A DNA stretch of 64,000 bases, taken from the NCBI RefSeq assembly GCF_026626335.1, contig NZ_JAPNTZ010000009.1:124001-188000 (forward strand), in the 5' to 3' direction. The stretch comes from Paractinoplanes pyxinae (GTDB lineage Bacteria; Actinomycetota; Actinomycetes; Mycobacteriales; Micromonosporaceae). Made by a program: the position numbers and the translations under genes. The notes below the pieces were generated by a model. The model saw only the letters and a program-made list of their open reading frames with translations. It was not told the DNA's origin and did not search any database. Positions 1 to 7,075 of this stretch are shown here, one piece after another (the stretch's first letter is position 1; each line of letters starts with the position of its first letter).

Positions 1-1626
1 CTCGTCTTTGCGGTGCAGCCGCATCTTCGCCGCGTCGTAGCCCCACGGGATCACGCCGTTGTCTGAGGCCTGCCGCAAGGTCATTTTGTTACCGTTACTC
101 GTAACATCGCTGCTCAGCGCGCTATCAGGGCTTTCCGCGGGCTGGGCGAGGGCCCGAACTTCGGCAGCGGTCAGGAAGGCAACCTGGACCTCTGTAGCCA
201 CGCCGCCGACGACGAGCTGCCACCGGCCACGTGTCCTCGAGGAGCGCGGCATCGCGGCCTCAGGCACGAGCATCTTCCACGCGTTGGTCGTGTACCGGGC
301 GAGGAGCCGGACACCGAAGTTCTCGCGCGCCTCCGGCCCGCCGATCGCGCGGGCGGTCAGCATCTGCGCGATCGCGATGACGTTGTACTTCGCCGACCGG
401 CCCATGAAAAGGAGGTCGGCCAGGGCGGCGACGGCCGGCGACTTCTTCGGGTCGCTCTTCTCCCGGACCTCGGCCCAGTAGTTCACAAGCTGGCCGATGG
501 TGGCGTTGAGCTCCTCGCAGATCACCAGCACCCGCGGGCCCGGATCCCAGCCTTCCTCTTCGTGCAGGGCGTCGTCGTTGCGCTGGTCAGCAACGCCAGC
601 GTGCTTGACGAGGGCGTCGTGCATCTGGTGGGGCTTTGTGCAGTAGTCGACGCCCGGCATTCCGAGCGCCCACCGGTGTGAGCCCTTGCGGTCCAGGATG
701 ATCACCCGGCCGCCGCGACGAAGGACCTGCGCAGCGAGCAGCTGGGCGAGGACGCTCTTTCCGGCGCCGGTGCCCGCGCTGATCGCGATGTGCGGGGAGT
801 CGTCCTGCAGCGACAGGATGATCGGCTTGTCGCCGACGCCTTGGCCGAGGTAGAACTCCCACTCCTTCAGCCGGTCGATGTGCTCGAGGACCTGGGCGTA
901 GCCGCAGCTGGCTGGTGGCCGTTTCCGCACGATCCACCGGGCCATCACTTCCACACCGACCTGGTTCCAGGACTCCACCAGATCGGCGACAGGGATCTTG
1001 CTGTTGATGATCGAGGAGATGAGTAGCCGCTGTTCAGAGGTCAGGTACGGAGTCTTGATGTTCAGCTCGATGCGCGGTCCGACCTGCTCACCTGGGCGGC
1101 GGAACACCTCAAGCTTCGACGTGGCCGGCCGGACCCACAGCTGCACCGCCCATAGGCCCCGCTGAGCTCGTTCGGGTGTCCACCTCAGGACCGGTTCGAC
1201 GTGCTCGCCGTACCACCGCCGGGTGGCGACCTCGGCCGGGGACAGCGGCTTGGCCAGGCGCGGGGTCAGGTTGCCCAACGACGGGTCTACGTGCAGCTTC
1301 ACGCCCAAGGCCAGTCCGAGTGGCGTACGAATCGCTTCCAGGGTCGGGGCGATGTACTCCCGATGGAAGCGGCGCTGGGCCATTGTGCGCCGACCGCGCC
1401 AGCCGATCAGGATCACCGCGAGGGCTAACAGAGCAAGGCCGTCACGTGGCCGCACGGCCGTTAACAGCGTCAACGCAGGAAGACCCAGGCGGTAGGCCTG
1501 CCGCTTCCACCCGGGCCAGCGGCCGGCTCCGGGCGACAGGTACCGGTACCCGCCGCTGCCGTTGAGGGGCTGTCCTGAGGCGTAGCGGTAGAGCAGCCCC
1601 CAGATGCTGGTGTTGCCGTCCGTCAT
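1..1626 (-). CDS. TraB/FtsK-SpoIIIE-type conjugal DNA translocase, C-terminus outside window
   Basis: The minus frame is open from an ATG at 1626 to the window edge (542 residues visible, no stop). An SD-like GGAAAGG lies 6-7 nt upstream. Residues about 45-77 look membrane-embedded. A Walker A motif, GTGAGKS, falls at about residues 285-291, and a Walker B-like VLVICEE at about 365-372. This arrangement fits the FtsK-like motor of actinobacterial conjugative elements (TraB/TraSA), which moves double-stranded DNA between mycelia at the membrane. It is the last visible gene of a leftward operon with SpdB-like proteins, as in AICEs. A chromosomal FtsK is unlikely because the long FtsK N-terminus is absent and the neighbours are element-type genes. 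Confidence 0.85.
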   Translation of the reverse strand, partial: MTDGNTSIWGLLYRYASGQPLNGSGGYRYLSPGAGRWPGWKRQAYRLGLPALTLLTAVRPRDGLALLALAVILIGWRGRRTMAQRRFHREYIAPTLEAIRTPLGLALGVKLHVDPSLGNLTPRLAKPLSPAEVATRRWYGEHVEPVLRWTPERAQRGLWAVQLWVRPATSKLEVFRRPGEQVGPRIELNIKTPYLTSEQRLLISSIINSKIPVADLVESWNQVGVEVMARWIVRKRPPASCGYAQVLEHIDRLKEWEFYLGQGVGDKPIILSLQDDSPHIAISAGTGAGKSVLAQLLAAQVLRRGGRVIILDRKGSHRWALGMPGVDYCTKPHQMHDALVKHAGVADQRNDDALHEEEGWDPGPRVLVICEELNATIGQLVNYWAEVREKSDPKKSPAVAALADLLFMGRSAKYNVIAIAQMLTARAIGGPEARENFGVRLLARYTTNAWKMLVPEAAMPRSSRTRGRWQLVVGGVATEVQVAFLTAAEVRALAQPAESPDSALSSDVTSNGNKMTLRQASDNGVIPWGYDAAKMRLHRKDE

Positions 1627-1695
1627 GCTGGGCCTTTCCTTGCGGGGATGGAACGGCAGGGCGCGACCGGTTAGGCCCGGTCGCGCCCTGACCAG

Positions 1696-1881
1696 CTACT
1701 TCTTCGACTTGCGACCCTCGCTGAAGGTGTACGAGTTCGATCCGTGCCGCTGGGCGTCCACGGCCCGCATTTGCGCCCGGTGCTTCTGGGCCTTGGCGAA
1801 CGTCTTGCTGCCGGTGCCGACCTGGGAGACCCGGCCGGTGTCGCCATCCTTCTTGAAGACGAAGAACCGTCGTGCGGACAT
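1696..1881 (-). CDS. small basic hypothetical protein (61 aa) of the conjugative operon
   Basis: The start is an ATG at 1881 with GGAG 8 nt upstream; the protein is 61 residues. It is rich in Lys, Arg and Ser, begins MSARRFFVFKKDGDTG and ends in a lysine-rich tail. No membrane segment or known domain is visible. It sits 69 bp upstream of the TraB-like gene and 91 bp after the DUF2637 gene on the same strand, so it is probably co-transcribed. Small proteins of unknown role are common at this position in AICEs. A role in transfer is inferred from position only. Confidence 0.65.
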   Translation of the reverse strand: MSARRFFVFKKDGDTGRVSQVGTGSKTFAKAQKHRAQMRAVDAQRHGSNSYTFSEGRKSKK

Positions 1882-1972
1882 ACTTGGTGCTCCTTCACTG
1901 CTCTCGGCCGGTGTGCTCCGGCCAGGGATTGGTTGGGAACCGGCGGCTCGGCTGCAACCGGGCCGCCGGCTT

Positions 1973-2794
1973 TTACTGCGCCGCGGCCAGCTCCGGCTCG
2001 CGGTCGTCTTCGGGCACCGTCGCGTCAACCGGCGGAGCGTCTTCCGGCTCGCTGTTGGGCCGAGTGGCCTGGGCTGCTGCGGCCGCCTTCGCCTCGCGGA
2101 TGATGCGCCCAGCGTTAGTTGGCGAGGTCCCTGCGGCCGCCGCGATCTTCCGCTGCGACAGACCCGGGTTCGCCTGCCAGATGGCGCGGACCGCGGTCTC
2201 AATCTCCTGAGCCGTGCGCGGGTCCTGGCGCGCTGGCTGAGCAGCTGGTTCATCAGCCTGCGGTGATCCAGACTCGACTTGAGCGGCCACTCGATATGGC
2301 TCGATCCACGGCGCGATCTTCTCGACCGTGTCGCGTTCGTCGACGACCCAGGCGGGCTCGTCTTGGTGCTCCAGCTCGTCGGCCTTCGCGGCGGCTTGGA
2401 TGCGCCCGGACAGGTCGACCAGGCAGATGGAGGCCACCACGATCAAGCCGTCGACCGAAAACGGGATCATGTGCGCCGCCGAGGCGGTCTCGCCGTACCG
2501 CAAGGCGACCCCGACCATGTGCCAGTACGACACCCACGCCGCGATCCCTGCGATCACCGTCGTCGCGGCGATCCGGGCGATCGCCAGCTTCCAGTTGTGC
2601 ACCGGTACCCGCGAGATCAGCTCGACGGTGAGCAGCAGCGCGAGCGGCGGCCAGGCCGCGATCGACTGGCTGATCGGGTTGTCCATCGCGTGCAGCACGT
2701 TGGCCGTCACAGAGGCGGCCACGCCTAGCAGCAGGACACCGCGGACACCCCAGCGGATCATGTTCAGCCGGCGGACCTTGTCGTCTGCGTTCAT
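1973..2794 (-). CDS. DUF2637 / SpdB-like membrane protein with C-terminal HTH
   Basis: The protein is 273 residues from the ATG at 2794, which overlaps the stop of the upstream gene by 4 nt (2791-2794), so translation is probably coupled. The N-terminal half has four hydrophobic segments (about 15-35, 47-65, 73-95, 108-122) in the arrangement seen in DUF2637 proteins. After an acidic linker, residues about 190-225 resemble a helix-turn-helix (GLSQRKIAAAAGTSPTNAGR). DUF2637 proteins are typical AICE cargo, often annotated SpdB2, and are linked to intramycelial plasmid spread. A membrane protein with a DNA-binding tail could tether element DNA to the membrane, but that is inference. Confidence 0.8.
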   Translation of the reverse strand: MNADDKVRRLNMIRWGVRGVLLLGVAASVTANVLHAMDNPISQSIAAWPPLALLLTVELISRVPVHNWKLAIARIAATTVIAGIAAWVSYWHMVGVALRYGETASAAHMIPFSVDGLIVVASICLVDLSGRIQAAAKADELEHQDEPAWVVDERDTVEKIAPWIEPYRVAAQVESGSPQADEPAAQPARQDPRTAQEIETAVRAIWQANPGLSQRKIAAAAGTSPTNAGRIIREAKAAAAAQATRPNSEPEDAPPVDATVPEDDREPELAAAQ

Positions 2795-3081
2795 CGGGCG
2801 GCCACCTTCTCCTTCAGTGCGGTCTTGGCCTTGGCTTTGGGCTCGACTCGGTCGGCGCGGGAGCCCCACTCCCGGATGCGCCATTCGATGAGCAGCAGGC
2901 TCACGTAGGCCACACCGAACGGGACCGCCAGGCCGACGAGAATGTGCAGGTACATAGCGCGGGCGGCAGACAGCTGCGCGGCGCCGTAGATCCAGAGGGC
3001 GGCGGCGATGCCGGCCAGGACGAGAGCGAGGATCCCGCGGCGGCGGCCGACTCGCGGCAGCTCGATGGACACCTGGAGCAT
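2791..3081 (-). CDS. small two-helix membrane protein of the conjugative operon
   Basis: I chose the ATG at 3081 (96 aa) because it overlaps the preceding stop in a TAATG arrangement (3079-3083), which implies translational coupling. Two hydrophobic stretches (about residues 20-41 and 48-68) are followed by a basic tail rich in Lys/Ala. An alternative in-frame start lies 15 nt upstream. The stop overlaps the ATG of the DUF2637 gene. It resembles the small Spd proteins found next to DUF2637 genes in AICEs. The exact function is unknown. Confidence 0.7.
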   Translation of the reverse strand: MLQVSIELPRVGRRRGILALVLAGIAAALWIYGAAQLSAARAMYLHILVGLAVPFGVAYVSLLLIEWRIREWGSRADRVEPKAKAKTALKEKVAAR

Positions 3082-3302
3082 TAGGCCACCGCCCATCCGC
3101 CGTGTCGGCGATCCGCTCGGCGAGGTGCCGGGCGCCGCACGGGCTGGGCGTAGGCCCAGGCGGTCGGCTGCGGCCGGCGGGGGAGCCGGGGCCGGATCAG
3201 CTCGGGGGCCTGCGGCACGGCGACGGCCAGCAGAGCGCCGAGGACCAGCAGCGGACCGACGAAGACGAGCAGCGTCTGCAAGGGCGTCAGGAATTCGGGC
3301 AT
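3081..3302 (-). CDS. small membrane protein, first gene of the leftward transfer operon
   Basis: This is a 73-residue protein with one strong hydrophobic segment (about residues 7-31) and a Pro/Arg-rich C-terminal tail. The stop TAA shares bases with the next gene's ATG. The ATG at 3302 is the first plausible start; no strong SD is visible. Repeated 12-bp motifs lie just upstream (3311-3350), facing a divergent HTH gene, so this is probably where the operon promoter sits. No known family is recognised. Confidence 0.55.
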   Translation of the reverse strand: MPEFLTPLQTLLVFVGPLLVLGALLAVAVPQAPELIRPRLPRRPQPTAWAYAQPVRRPAPRRADRRHGGWAVA

Positions 3303-3310
3303 GGCGCCAT

Positions 3311-3350
3311 CATGACACACATGACAGAGTTGCAGTAGATGACAGAGTTG
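3311..3350. promoter_or_regulatory. iteron-like operator between divergent transfer and HTH genes
   Basis: ATGACAGAGTTG occurs twice exactly (3321-3332 and 3339-3350), 18 bp apart. Degenerate copies are catgacacac at 3311-3320 and gacagag near 3360. The array lies between the start of the leftward operon (3302) and the rightward HTH gene (3429). Position and periodicity suggest a binding site for an element regulator, perhaps the adjacent HTH protein. Confidence 0.45.
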
Positions 3351-3428
3351 ATGGAACGCGACAGAGAGGGGTGATCGCCTGTGCACGGACTGCTCGCTAC
3401 GATCAGCGCACCTGCGACAGGAGTGCTG

Positions 3429-3671
3429 ATGCCACACAGGTCCCGTGAGGAGCTGCGCCAAGCCCTCGCCGACGGCGAGTGGCTGCGCGTCGGCGAGCTC
3501 GCAGTCGTTCTCGGCGTCTCGCCCTCGACCGCGCACCGCCTGCTCGGCTCCGGTGACATCGAGTGGAAGTACAAGGTCGGCGGGAAGCAGCGGACCGCGA
3601 ACCCCGCCGACGTGCGCCGGCTGCTCGAGCAGGCAGAGCAGACTCATCGTGGCGAGCCGCCGCAGGCGTGA
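3429..3671 (+). CDS. small HTH DNA-binding protein (excisionase/BldC-like fold)
   Basis: I chose the ATG at 3429 because CAGGAG ends 5 nt upstream; a GTG at 3381 gives a longer frame but lacks an SD. The 80-residue protein has a helix-turn-helix with wing (WLRVGELAVVLGVSPSTAHR, then a KYKVGGKQR turn and a DVRRLLEQ helix), like the MerR-type fold of small excisionases and BldC-like regulators. It is divergent from the transfer operon with repeated motifs between them, so it probably regulates transfer or excision. Which one cannot be told from sequence alone. Confidence 0.7.
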   Translation: MPHRSREELRQALADGEWLRVGELAVVLGVSPSTAHRLLGSGDIEWKYKVGGKQRTANPADVRRLLEQAEQTHRGEPPQA

Positions 3672-3682
3672 TCAAAACGGAT

Positions 3683-3713
3683 CAGCCCCCGGCCCGTGTT
3701 GGGTCGGGGGCTG
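3683..3713 (+). terminator. intrinsic terminator after HTH gene
   Basis: CAGCCCCC (3683-3690) pairs with GGGGGCTG (3706-3713) around a GC-rich loop, 12 bp after the HTH stop. There is no U-run, as is usual for actinobacterial terminators. Confidence 0.6.
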
Positions 3714-3776
3714 CTGTCGTATCTGGTCCCGTACAGGATGGGCAAGAGCAGTCTGGGGGAGGCGGTCCCCGCAAGC

Positions 3777-3891
3777 GCCAGCCAGGGAGACCGCCCTGGT
3801 CAGAGCATAGGTCACACTGTGACCTAAGGCCACTGTGCGCTTGAAGCGGGTTCACGGCACGTGATCGAATTGGCGAGCCAGCCAGGGAGAC
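3777..3891. repeat. 15-bp direct repeat, two copies exactly 100 bp apart
   Basis: GCCAGCCAGGGAGAC occurs at 3777-3791 and 3877-3891. The second copy contains the AGGGAGA that may serve as SD for the GntR gene at 3902. The duplication frames a dyad operator at 3809-3825. Confidence 0.6.
3809..3825. promoter_or_regulatory. 17-bp dyad operator upstream of GntR gene
   Basis: AGGTCACACTGTGACCT is palindromic except for its central base. It lies 77 bp before the GntR-type gene. KorSA-type GntR repressors of AICEs bind dyads in their own promoters, so autoregulation is plausible. Confidence 0.5.
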
Positions 3892-3901
3892 ATAACGCAC
3901 C

Positions 3902-4129
3902 GTGCCCGTTCCGCCCTCGTCACGAGAGATAGCGGATGACCTCACCGCGCGCATACGCAGCGGCGAGTACCCGCTGGGCTCGAAGCTGCCCACCCTCCGC
4001 GAGATGGCTGGCCTCTACTCGGTGTCAGTCTCGACGATCCAGCGAGCCCTAGATCGCGTCGACGAACGCGGATTGATCATTTCCAGTCAGGGCCGCGGCA
4101 CCTTCGTAGTCGACAGGCTGCCTCAGTAA
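3902..4129 (+). CDS. GntR-family winged-helix regulator, DNA-binding domain only
   Basis: A 75-residue protein starts at a GTG (3902) with AGGGAGA 11 nt upstream. It consists almost entirely of a GntR winged helix: SREIADDLTARIRSGEYPLG, LPTLREMAGLYSVSVSTIQR, then RGLIISSQGRGTFVV. No effector domain follows, as in short element-encoded repressors such as KorSA of pSAM2, although KorSA itself is longer. The upstream dyad and the adjacent transfer genes suggest that it represses its own gene and transfer or replication functions. A related GntR stand-alone regulator with another target cannot be excluded. Confidence 0.75.
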   Translation: MPVPPSSREIADDLTARIRSGEYPLGSKLPTLREMAGLYSVSVSTIQRALDRVDERGLIISSQGRGTFVVDRLPQ

Positions 4130-4249
4130 AACGGTCAGACGATGTCATCCGAACACGATCTTCACCGCCCGAAGAGCGATTCTCACGTTCGGTATCCGCG
4201 AACTAACCTTCACGTCAGGTCTGGGGGGACTTGATAGAAGTACTAGTCT

Positions 4250-4269
4250 CTTCGAACATGTGTTCGAAG
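4250..4269. promoter_or_regulatory. LexA-type SOS box
   Basis: CTTCGAACA-TG-TGTTCGAAG has perfect 9-bp arms and contains CGAAC-N4-GTTCG, the SOS box of actinobacteria and Bacillus. It lies after the GntR gene and before the rightward gene(s) starting at 4281 or 4410. A possible -35 (TTGATA, 4231-4236) sits just upstream, so bound LexA would block the promoter. Confidence 0.75.
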
Positions 4270-4280
4270 GGGGGAGCAGG

Positions 4281-4343
4281 ATGCGCATCGAACGTGGCTC
4301 AGCACGGCGGTTCACCGCGCCCGCTGAGTCGCATCCCGAGTAA
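4281..4343 (+). CDS. possible 20-aa leader peptide downstream of SOS box
   Basis: An ATG at 4281 follows a very strong purine-rich SD (GGGGGGAG, 4270-4276) and opens a 20-codon frame (MRIERGSARRFTAPAESHPE) ending at TAA 4341-4343. It lies 11 bp after the SOS box. It could be a small SOS-induced peptide, or the SD may belong to a leader whose main product is the next gene. Coding status rests only on the SD. Confidence 0.35.
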   Translation: MRIERGSARRFTAPAESHPE

Positions 4344-4409
4344 CCCGTTCGGGAGGTGTCCGCCAGCCCGCCTCCTCCGCCCACACCCGTGAACGGAGCC
4401 ACCCCACAT

Positions 4410-4814
4410 ATGGAATCGTCCCGCCGGTCACTGGCGTACATAGGACTTGGTGCCGCGTGCGCCGCCTTCACCGGCGCCGGCATCACCCACCTGGACGACT
4501 CGCCGCTGCTTGCGGCGCTGCTGCTCGCCCAGGTCGTCGCGATCGCCTCGGCTGCGTTAATCGCCCGCGACGCACGGCGCAGCCGCGATCAAGTCGCTCT
4601 ACTCACCGCCGAGCTGCTCGGGGTCAAGGGGGACCTGGCCGATCTCCGCTCCGAGCTGGCTCACATCGACGAGCACACGGAGATGGTCGCCGCGCGTACT
4701 CAACGCCTGGCGAATCTGCTCGAGGTGACCAAAGCCGTGCAGCCGCCCGGCGGCACCGGTGAGGAGACCGGCGAGCTCCTCAACTTCCCCGCTAAACCAC
4801 GTCGGGTGAGGTAA
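4410..4814 (+). CDS. membrane-anchored coiled-coil protein under the SOS box
   Basis: From the ATG at 4410 (GGAG 11 nt upstream) the protein has 134 residues; a GTG at 4356 would add 18. Two hydrophobic helices (about residues 10-30 and 36-58) precede a heptad-like helix (DQVALLTAELLGVKGDLADL onward) predicted to form a coiled coil, then a short Pro/Gly-rich tail. No known family is recognised. It is the last element gene before tRNA-Ser and the only sizeable one downstream of the LexA-type operator, so it may be DNA-damage induced. A role in element release or host response is speculative. Confidence 0.6.
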   Translation: MESSRRSLAYIGLGAACAAFTGAGITHLDDSPLLAALLLAQVVAIASAALIARDARRSRDQVALLTAELLGVKGDLADLRSELAHIDEHTEMVAARTQRLANLLEVTKAVQPPGGTGEETGELLNFPAKPRRVR

Positions 4815-4836
4815 GTCCCCCCATGAGCCCCCCAAG

Positions 4837-4864
4837 CCCAGGTCGGCAACGCGGCTGACCTGGG
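4837..4864 (+). terminator. hairpin terminator at the element end
   Basis: CCCAGGTC (4837-4844) pairs with GACCTGGG (4857-4864), 22 bp after the stop of the coiled-coil gene and 10 bp before tRNA-Ser. It probably separates element transcription from the convergent tRNA. Confidence 0.55.
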
Positions 4865-4874
4865 CGGAATTGGG

Positions 4875-4959
4875 CGGAGGGCGTGGGATTCGAACCCACG
4901 AAGAGTTTCCCCTTACCGGTTTTCAAGACCGGCGCCATCGGCCACTAGGCGAGCCCTCC
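4875..4959 (-). tRNA. tRNA-Ser (anticodon UGA)
   Basis: Read on the minus strand, acceptor arms GGAGGGC (4953-4959) and GCCCTCC (4876-4882) pair, with discriminator G and no encoded CCA. The anticodon stem CCGGT/ACCGG encloses CTTGAAA, with anticodon TGA at 4923-4925. A long variable arm fits a class II serine tRNA. The 3' end faces the conjugative element, the usual orientation when a tRNA 3' end is an AICE attachment site. The matching second att copy would lie left of the window. Confidence 0.95.
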
Positions 4960-5027
4960 CATTTGTTGCTGTCCCAGTGTGCCAGACCGGCCTCGGGTGG
5001 CGGCGGGGAGCCGTACGGAAACTTTGT

Positions 5028-5040
5028 TTAAGACTCTTAA
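5028..5040. promoter_or_regulatory. palindrome upstream of GH30 gene
   Basis: TTAAG-ACT-CTTAA lies 133 bp before the glycosidase start, preceded by GGAAACTTT. Its dyad form and position fit a repressor operator (for example a LacI-type sugar regulator). The regulator is not in the window. Confidence 0.4.
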
Positions 5041-5172
5041 CATGCCCTTGAGCTGGTGAAACATATGATCTGGAACATTTACAGGCGTTGACACAGTATC
5101 GATGGGCGTGGTTATGGTTCAGAGCCTTCCATCCCGGCCAAGGCCCCCACCTCAGGCAAGGGAGTTCCCCGT

Positions 5173-7035
5173 ATGTCCATCCCCAGGAAGATCGGGTGGG
5201 TCGCGTCGGCGGCCGCGGTCGTCTCGGCGACCGTCCTCATCGCACCCGCCGCGTTCGCCGCCAACGAGTCGGTGAACGTCTACCTCACCACCACCAGCGA
5301 CAGCGGCGGCCGCACGGTCACGCGCGGTCTGCAGCAGCAGTCCCCGGTCGCGTTCGCGAGCAGCAGCGGCTCGGCCAACCAGACCATCACGGTCAACGAG
5401 AACACCACGTACCAGCAGTTCGAGGGGGCCGGCGCCTCGATCACCGACACCGCCGCCTTCAACATCCGCGGCAGTGGCGCGCTCTCGGCGGCCACCCAGA
5501 ACGACGTCATGACGAAGCTGTTCAGCCCCACCGCCGGCATCGGGGTGAGCGCCATCCGCAACGTCATCGGCTCGTCCGACCTGGCCCAGAACAATTTCTC
5601 GTACGACACCACGTGCTGCGACCTGAACGATTTCTCGCTGTCTCGTGATGCCGACGTGATGGCGCTGACCAAGCAGGCGGTCGGCCTCAATCCGGCCGGA
5701 TTCGTGATGGCCTCACCGTGGTCGGCGCCGCCCTGGATGAAGGACAACAACGCCTACAGCCAGGGTTATCTGCAGGCGCAGTACTACAAGACGTACGCGC
5801 AATACTTCGTCCGCTATATCCAGGGCTACCAGTCGCAGGGCGTGCCGATCCGGTATGTCACCTCGCAGAACGAGCCGGGTTGCTGCCCCGGTTATCCGTC
5901 GATGCAATGGCCGGTCTCGGGTCTGCAGTCGTTCGCCAAGAACGACCTCATGCCCGCTCTGCAGGCGGCCGGCCTGAACACCAAGCTCCTGATCGGCGAC
6001 TGGAACTTCGACACGTACGACCAATGGGTGGCGCCGCTCGTCGGTGACGCCGCCATCCGCAACCACCCGAACTTCGGCGGCATCGCCTGGCACGACTACG
6101 GCGGCAACCCGTCGACCGCGAGCACGGTGCGCAACCAGTACCCGAACGTGAACATGTACATGACTGAGCACTCCGGCGGCACGTGGGTGACCAACCAGCA
6201 CGCCGAGGACATGGGCGACCTCATCGAGTACTTCCGCAACTGGGGCCGCGCCTGGACGAAGTGGTCGCTGGCCGTCGACCAGAACATGGGCCCGCACAAC
6301 GGCGGCTGCGGCACCTGCACCGGCCTGGTCACCGTGCAGCGCGGCGGCAGCCGGAACGGGCAGGTCGACTACACCGTCGAGTACTACACGATGGGGCACC
6401 TGACCAAGTTCGTCCGGCCCGGCGCCGTCCGCATCGACTCGAGCGCGAACGGCACGGTGCCGAACGTGGCGTTCCGGAACACCGACGGCTCCAAGGCCCT
6501 CATCGCGTACAACACCAGCGGAAGCGCCCAGAGTGTGAAGGTCAATTGGGGCGGTCAGTCCTTTGTCTACAACCTTCCCGCCCGTACGTCGGCCACCTTC
6601 ACCTGGAACGGCAGCCAGTCCGGCGGCGGTGGTGGCGGCGGCGGTGGACGCACCGGCACGATCACCGGGCTCGGCGGCAAGTGCCTCGACGTGACCGGCG
6701 GGTCCACGGCCAACGGCAACCAGCCGCAACTGTGGGACTGCGGGTCGGGCAACCCGAACCAGCAGTGGACGATCGGCGCCGACGGCACGATCCGCGGGCT
6801 GGGCAAGTGCCTGGACGTGGCCAACAACTCGACGGCCGACGGCGCGGTGGTCCACCAGTGGGACTGCATCGACTCGGTGGCCAGTCAGAAGTGGACGGTC
6901 ACGGCCGGCCGGGACATCGTCAACAGCGCCACCGGCAAGTGCCTCGACGTCACCGGCAACAACACTGCCAACGGGGCCAAGCTGCAGCAGTGGGCCTGCA
7001 CCGGCGCCGCCAACCAGAAGTGGACGACCCCCTGA
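5173..7035 (+). CDS. secreted GH30-family glycosidase with C-terminal ricin-type lectin domain
   Basis: The 620-residue protein has a Sec signal peptide (basic start, hydrophobic core, AFA-AN cleavage near residue 29) and a GGGAG SD. The catalytic domain shows GH30 hallmarks: SQNEPGCC with the probable acid/base E234, and MTEHSGG with the probable nucleophile E332. A Gly-rich linker follows (about 476-485), then three beta-trefoil repeats with GKCLDV and QKW/QQW motifs (about 486-620), typical of CBM13. It probably hydrolyses a beta-linked polysaccharide (glucan or xylan) or glucosylceramide-like substrate outside the cell; substrate cannot be read from sequence. A dyad at 5028 may control it. 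Confidence 0.88.
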   Translation: MSIPRKIGWVASAAAVVSATVLIAPAAFAANESVNVYLTTTSDSGGRTVTRGLQQQSPVAFASSSGSANQTITVNENTTYQQFEGAGASITDTAAFNIRGSGALSAATQNDVMTKLFSPTAGIGVSAIRNVIGSSDLAQNNFSYDTTCCDLNDFSLSRDADVMALTKQAVGLNPAGFVMASPWSAPPWMKDNNAYSQGYLQAQYYKTYAQYFVRYIQGYQSQGVPIRYVTSQNEPGCCPGYPSMQWPVSGLQSFAKNDLMPALQAAGLNTKLLIGDWNFDTYDQWVAPLVGDAAIRNHPNFGGIAWHDYGGNPSTASTVRNQYPNVNMYMTEHSGGTWVTNQHAEDMGDLIEYFRNWGRAWTKWSLAVDQNMGPHNGGCGTCTGLVTVQRGGSRNGQVDYTVEYYTMGHLTKFVRPGAVRIDSSANGTVPNVAFRNTDGSKALIAYNTSGSAQSVKVNWGGQSFVYNLPARTSATFTWNGSQSGGGGGGGGGRTGTITGLGGKCLDVTGGSTANGNQPQLWDCGSGNPNQQWTIGADGTIRGLGKCLDVANNSTADGAVVHQWDCIDSVASQKWTVTAGRDIVNSATGKCLDVTGNNTANGAKLQQWACTGAANQKWTTP

Positions 7036-7075
7036 TCCACCGTTTTTCGTCGTACCCGTCGGGCAAGCTGAACCC

